The position numbers were made by a program, and so were the translations under genes. The notes under the pieces were generated by a model that was not told the DNA's origin, did no database searches, and saw only the letters and a program-made list of their open reading frames with translations. DNA of 64,000 bases from Microbotryum silenes-acaulis (Eukaryota; Basidiomycota; Microbotryomycetes; Microbotryales; Microbotryaceae): assembly GCA_003665825.1 (NCBI GenBank), contig QPFY01000015.1:434001-498000 (forward strand). The letters are read 5' to 3'. Position 1 is the stretch's first letter, and each line of letters opens with the position of its first letter. Shown here piece after piece: positions 58,821 through 64,000 of this stretch.

Positions 58821-60085
58821 TCCTGAGCCGTTCGGTCTTGAAATTCGGTCCAAATTAGCCCCCTCGTCTGCTACACACAGTGCACCCGAGGATGAACCTC
58901 CAGTCCGAGTATCGAGGTGAGTATCGGGTAAAGCACGGGTTCCCGTTAAATACCTTGCTGATGTAATGTGGGCATGGGAACGCTCGATTAGTCCTGACAA
59001 GGCTGTTGCGGCGAAGAGGAGAGGAGATACTACAGGGCTTGAAAGGTCGTGGACACGTGGCTTTATTGATCTCGTAGTCTGCAAGGATCTATGCACCAAG
59101 TTGATTCCAGCCCAGTAAAAGCCTCGGTCCCTATGAAATAAAGTCAGGTTGTTAGGACATATGTGAGCTGCGCTCCTCGCGTCCCTGGCTGATCGAGTGC
59201 TACTAGTAGTAACACGAGCCGGCCGGGGATCTTTCGCACGGTCTCGGATCTTAAGACCCCTGATGCCTAGCGGCTTTGTTGAAGTGCCGCACATGTTGAG
59301 GTCACTTATCCCAAGTATGAAGGAGAGATGTTGAGTATTCACTCCGCCTGAGTCTGATGGAAAGTTCAAGCTAGGCGAGGCGACAATGCCGGCTTCAAGT
59401 TGCCGTCCCCGTCGCACCCAAACATCTTGACCCCTATGCTCCGACACGAGAAGGGGCTATGAAATCTTCCGCAACAAGTCTCACTAGTTGGAGTTGGGTC
59501 TTGGTGAAAATGGTCAAGCTACCCTGAACATGTTTATTTTGTGCTCGGATGAGGAGCGTGTACATGAGAGGCGGCTTAGCGGCCACCTGCCGCCCTAAAA
59601 TCGCGCGGGAATCGGCGGGATTTGGCAAGGGCCCCCGGTGGTACCCGCGGATGGTGGCACCAATTCTCAAAAAGCTTTTGAATTGGTAGATTAGGGTGTG
59701 GCCCGTGGAGCTTAGTGCGAGATCTACGACTGCATCGGACGAGAAAATTTGAAATTTGAAAGGTTTGGATGGTTGACCATCTTGCATGTCCGGGCCCAGC
59801 CGCCCAGCGCTGGACTGACAGTGCAGACAGTGGGCAGACTCGGCTGAGCTCGGCGAGTTCGATCCGCTTCGCATCGCCGTTTCCTCGTCGCTCCGACTGC
59901 GGGCCTATCGTCACACGACCGACTGTCTGGTGTCGCGCCCATCTCCGCCATCCTCGTCTCGATTACAGACTCTCTCATTCAACGAGCACGCCTCTCAAGC
60001 TCCCGCCCGTCTCCCCAGTTCTTTGCGCCTTCTGTGCTCTGCTGGTCAGCTTCTTCGCAAGCCGATCCGAACCGAACCGAACCCG
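58821..60085. other. Intergenic; promoter region of CLU1
   Basis: Relatively AT-rich to about 59700, then CT-rich before the CLU1 ATG. Frames on both strands lack support. Confidence 0.5.
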
Positions 60086-63000
60086 ATGACGGACTCGGCT
60101 GCACCCGATGCGGCAGCGGCGGCGCCCATCGATTCCGAGCTGCAGCAGCCGGCAGCACAGCCTCAGCAGGAGCAGGGCGATGAGGAACCTGGACAAGGTG
60201 GGTCTTTTCATCCGGGATCGGCGGCTCCTGCTCTTTACGGGTGCAAGCTGCGTGTATTCCTTGCACACGAGCTGATGCCGACTCGGCCTGCTTTTTTTCC
60301 TCCGCCATTGCTGTCTCGTCGGACCCCACCCGCTCCGTCAATTGTTGTCCGTACCGATCCCGTAACCACGGATACGATACATCGAAACTATAAAACTACT
60401 CAAACGCCTTCTGTTGCTCGACCTGCAGTCGATGCGGAAGCGCAAGCACATCTGTTCGAAATCACGCTCGTGATCCCTTCGCAATCGTTCATTGCTCTAC
60501 CCCGCTCGCAGGAGCGACAACCCAACAAAGACAACCACCTCGAGATCCCCTTGCCGTCCCAACTCCAGGATGCGGTGCTCGACCTGCGCAACGTCATCAC
60601 CGAATCCCCGGAAGGCTTCTGGCTCGGCCATTTCGGACTTAAACCGATCGTCTCGGATCGGATTCCTGGATCGCAGACCGAGTGGGGCCTTTGGGTCGAT
60701 CTGCCCGAGCCTAGCACCGAGCAGCAACAACAGCAGCAGGCACAACAGCAGGGAGGGGACGTATCGGAAGTCACCGGGTGGAGATTGAGCAACGAAGGCG
60801 TGCTCGGCGAGTATGCCGACATCGCCGCTGTCTTTGGCTCGGGAGAAGGCTACGAGAACCGACGACGAGGTCTCAAGGTCGTGCCGAGTGAGTTGACGCC
60901 GGAAGGCTCGGTCTCCCCAATGCGATTGCCCTGACACCAATATCAATTGTTCCAATCTGCTCCGGAACACTTGCAGCCCCCTACACGGCGCTGGCGATGA
61001 ACACCCACTTGCTCCGCCTGCGCAACATTCTCTTCTCCGATCTGACCCAGCTTTCTTCGAACGCGTCGTACGACCCGACCTCCCTTGCCATCGGTGCCGG
61101 TCAGACCATCTACCGAGACGTCCGCGGGCAAGCACCAGACGACGTACTGGCCGCAGCGGCAGCAGCCTCCGTCCATGCCGAGGACTCCGAGGAGGACGGT
61201 CAGTCGGTAAAAAGTGCTCGATGCATAACGAATCGCAGGACTGTATGGCTTATCATATGCTATTTACACGGTCACTTCAGGCAAGGGAAAGGGCAAGAAG
61301 GGCAAATCGACCAAGAAGCAACCTGCATCGACGGAAGTCAACGGAACCGCAGCCCCTGATGCCACCACCCCCGCTGCCCCGAGCAATTCGACATCGCACG
61401 TCTTCACCGACTTCAAGCTCGAGGACCTTTCCGCCGCGGCTTTCATCGAACACCTCCAGCCCGCCGCCTCGTCGACGCTGTCGAGCCCCTGCGTCCGCGC
61501 GCTCGGCATCTCCCCGTGGTCACCTCCGCCCCACGCTCGCCGATTACGTGGCGACCATGTCTACATCACCCTCACGACGCTCGAAGGAGAGTCGTACACC
61601 ATCACGGGTGCCGCCGCCGGATTCTGGGTGTCCAAAATCACGTCCGCCAACTTTGACCCTTCCCCACGCACCGTCCTGCCCAAGGGCGTCCGATCCGGCG
61701 CGTACTACTCTCTTGTCGAGCTCCTCGCCGACCTCAGCCCGCTCTTCGCCAAGAACCTTGTCCCGCTCATCCAGTCGCAGCAGCACCTCCACGGTACGAC
61801 CGACATCTATGCGACGCTCGCGATCACGCACCAAGCCCCAGTCGCATCGTGGATCGTGGCTACCCCTCAGCACGCCGCGGACCCGTTCCGCACCCAGTTG
61901 GCCTACCTCCTTACAACGTCGACGACGGCCGAGCAGTTGCCGCCCGCGCGCGATTGGACCGATGAGTTCGCTCACGCCAAGGAGATTCCCAAGACGAGCG
62001 TGGCCGAACGCCTGATGCGCGAACGATTGACCGCTCGCACCCAGGCCGATTTCGTGAGCTCCGCGACAAGGTGTGCGATGTCGATCGCGCGAGGAGACAT
62101 CCCCGCCCTGAACCCGAACGAAGCACCCGAGGCGCACACGTACGTACACAACAACATGCTCTTCACTAAGGCCGAGGATGCGAACCGCATGTATAGCCAC
62201 ATGGGCGACCATGAGGCCGCTCGTTACGCCGCGGCCAAGGACGTCGCCGGCGTGCGATGGCTCGAGCGCGCCGATATCGACGGCTTGAACTCGATGGCGA
62301 CCGTTTTGGTCGACTTTGCCGGCCAGCGGTGGATCGTGCAATCGCTACTCCCCGGTCTGTTCAAGGCCAAGGAGGAGGAGGAGCCCAAGCTCGTCGACGG
62401 CGAGGTTGAGAATTTGACGATGTTCCCCGAGGGTGACGATGCGGCGCGCAAGCAGGCCAAGGCCGCGCTCGAGGCCGACAAGCCGTTCCCGTCCGAGGCG
62501 ATCCCGAATAAGGACGACTATCCTTCGTTCGGCCAATTCCGCATCGTCTACGGTTCGGCCAACCCCGAGGTTCCCGACGAGAAGGTGCGCGCTTCGGCTT
62601 ACTTTGACGGCCTCGCCCGCCAGGTCGCCGACAAGCTGCGCTTCGCCCGCCATACCGTGCGAGATGCTGCGGGCCAAGAGACCCAGCTCTACACCTCGAC
62701 GGACATGCACGGCATCGCCTGCCCCGACGGTCGCTCGTACTTTATCGATTGCTTCCGGTTGCACTGCGTCGACGTCGAGTTCATCGAGAATGACGTTAAC
62801 GGACCCGTCTTTGGCCCCTCGAGCGAAGGTGGCGATGACTCTGCGGCGGTCAAGGTCAACGGCGCGCATGAACCTCGACCGTACCCCCATCGTCTTGCCT
62901 TGTTGCGCATGGAGTTGCTCGAAGCGTACCACGCGATCAAGCTGCGTAGCTGGATGGAGGAGCGCATCGTTGAGATTCGCGCCAAAAACAAAGATCAGCT

Positions 63001-64000
63001 CGCGAACGGAACCGCCAATGCCCCGGCGGAGGGTTCGATCGAGTCTGAGCTCCAAGAAGCTGCCCAGGACCCCGAGCCCAAGGCGGAACCCAAGGCGGAT
63101 GCAGATGCGGCCGAGGAGAGGACCGCTGTCCCCGAGCCATCGGCCAACACCGTCATCGATGCCGAAGACTTTTGGTTACGCTTCAACCCCGACGCCTTCG
63201 TCGAGCGCAAGCCGACCGCGAGCGGCGAGCCTTCTACGGTCATCTACGACGCCGAGGAGCCATCGTCCAAGGCCGTGCGCGACGCCTCGCTTTACCTGCG
63301 CGAGCAGGTCATCCCGGCCTTTATCGTCGACATCGTTTCGGTCGGCATGATTGTCACCGACGGCTTCTTCTTGACCCGCCTGTTGCACCGCAAGGGTATC
63401 AACTTGCGCTACCTCGGTATGCTCGCGGACCGCATCGATAAGGACGCCAAGACGGTCGACTTTTCGGGCAAGAAACACTCGCAAGAAGAGATTGACATTG
63501 CGCTCAAGACGCTGAAGCAGTCTGTCTTGCTCGAGATGGTCATCCGTGCGTCCAAGCACCTGCTCAACCGATCGTTGCGCGCCGCCCACGAGTACGACTA
63601 CGCCCCCATCGTCTCGCACTTCCTCAACTGCTTACTCGGAGCCGCCGTTGAACCCGCACCGTCCGCCGAGATCTTTGACCTTCCCCTGGGCGCGAACCTC
63701 GAGCGATCGTGGACCCGACTCACGCCCGCGTCGCTGCGCTCCGAGCTCGTCGCCGAGAGCGAGTCGCGGTTCCGTTACCGAATTCCGACGTCCTTCCTCG
63801 AGACCGAGCTCGTGCCGAACAAGGTCCTGCGCGAGGTCTGCCTGCGCGTTGGTGTCCAGCTCGTCGCCCGACATTATTCGTTCGAGGCTCCCACCAGCAC
63901 CAGCACCAAGGAGGGCAAGGCCCCCACCACCACCAACGCCAGCGAGGCGAGCAAGGGTGGGAAGAAGAAGAAGAACGCTGCCGCCAAGTCCGCCACCCCG
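60086..64000 (+). CDS. CLU1: CLU1, clustered-mitochondria protein (3' end outside window)
   Basis: Four exons so far: 60086-60197, 60429-60887, 60977-61198, 61280 to the window edge, about 1171 aa without a stop. Clu1/CluA is a cytosolic RNA-binding protein needed for normal mitochondrial distribution and was also found with eIF3. Seen here: a Pro/Gln-rich start, the N-terminal ubiquitin-like CLU_N region (LRNVITESPEGFWLGHFGLKP), PYTALAMNTHLLRLRNIL, a basic linker (GKGKGKKGKSTKK), then the CLU domain (RTQLAYLLTTSTTAEQLPPARDWTDEF, YVHNNMLFTKAEDANR, YTSTDMHGIACPDGRSYF) and the following helical region. A CAG/CAA-coded glutamine run lies at about 60719-60752. The C-terminal TPR region of yeast Clu1 (1277 aa) would lie beyond 64000. 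Introns 1-3 join in phase. Confidence 0.93.

Overview
This window is nuclear DNA from a basidiomycete fungus. The genes are dense and split by many short introns (mostly 60-100 nt, with CT-rich 3' ends). Coding regions favour C or G at third codon positions, and upstream regions are pyrimidine-rich. The gene set is typically fungal: fused NADH-GOGAT, an ADP/ATP carrier, EF-1alpha, CLU1, a Siz/PIAS ligase and a DHA2 MFS transporter. I infer a Pucciniomycotina (Microbotryomycetes-like) yeast from the style of the genome; no rRNA or marker confirms this. I joined exons by splice-site motif, family conservation and phase. All fifteen confidently modelled gene structures have phase-consistent junctions; the fourteen complete ones have coding lengths divisible by three.

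Layout. 1.9-8.8 kb: GLT1 glutamate synthase. 9.6-10.6 kb: a low-complexity nuclear-type protein (-). 11.6-14.4 kb: mitochondrial Irc3-like helicase (-), divergent from PPT1 palmitoyl-protein thioesterase (14.9-16.3 kb). 16.6-18.7 kb: a cold-shock-domain protein (-), a domain rare in fungi. 21.8-23.5 kb: triple-KH RNA-binding protein. 24.06-28.68 kb: a hAT DNA transposon with intact termini and 8-bp target-site duplication; its own 5' end is duplicated inside it in inverse orientation, giving a 799-bp inverted repeat. 29.0-33.2 kb: UPF1-like SF1 helicase with a mitochondrial-type leader. 34.3-36.8 kb: Siz/PIAS SUMO ligase. 37.7-39.6 kb: ADP/ATP carrier. 40.7-43.0 kb: TEF1. 45.0-47.3 kb: MFS transporter (-). 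48.2-51.1 kb: F-box/WD40 protein (-), divergent from an epoxide hydrolase (51.7-53.5 kb). 53.6-54.9 kb: mitochondrial ribosomal protein uL4m (-). 55.5-57.6 kb: unresolved coding signals on both strands. 58.4-58.8 kb: small secreted protein. 60.1 kb to the right edge: CLU1, truncated by the window.

Functional themes. Several neighbours serve mitochondria (Irc3-like helicase, UPF1-like helicase, ADP/ATP carrier, uL4m, CLU1) and several act on RNA (KH, CSD, EF-1alpha), but nothing suggests operon-like co-regulation. The most unusual signals are the self-inverted hAT element, five introns with GC donors among about 61 modelled, two micro-exons (7 and 9 nt), the CSD protein, and long G/C homopolymers, one of which is the polypyrimidine tract of an intron.
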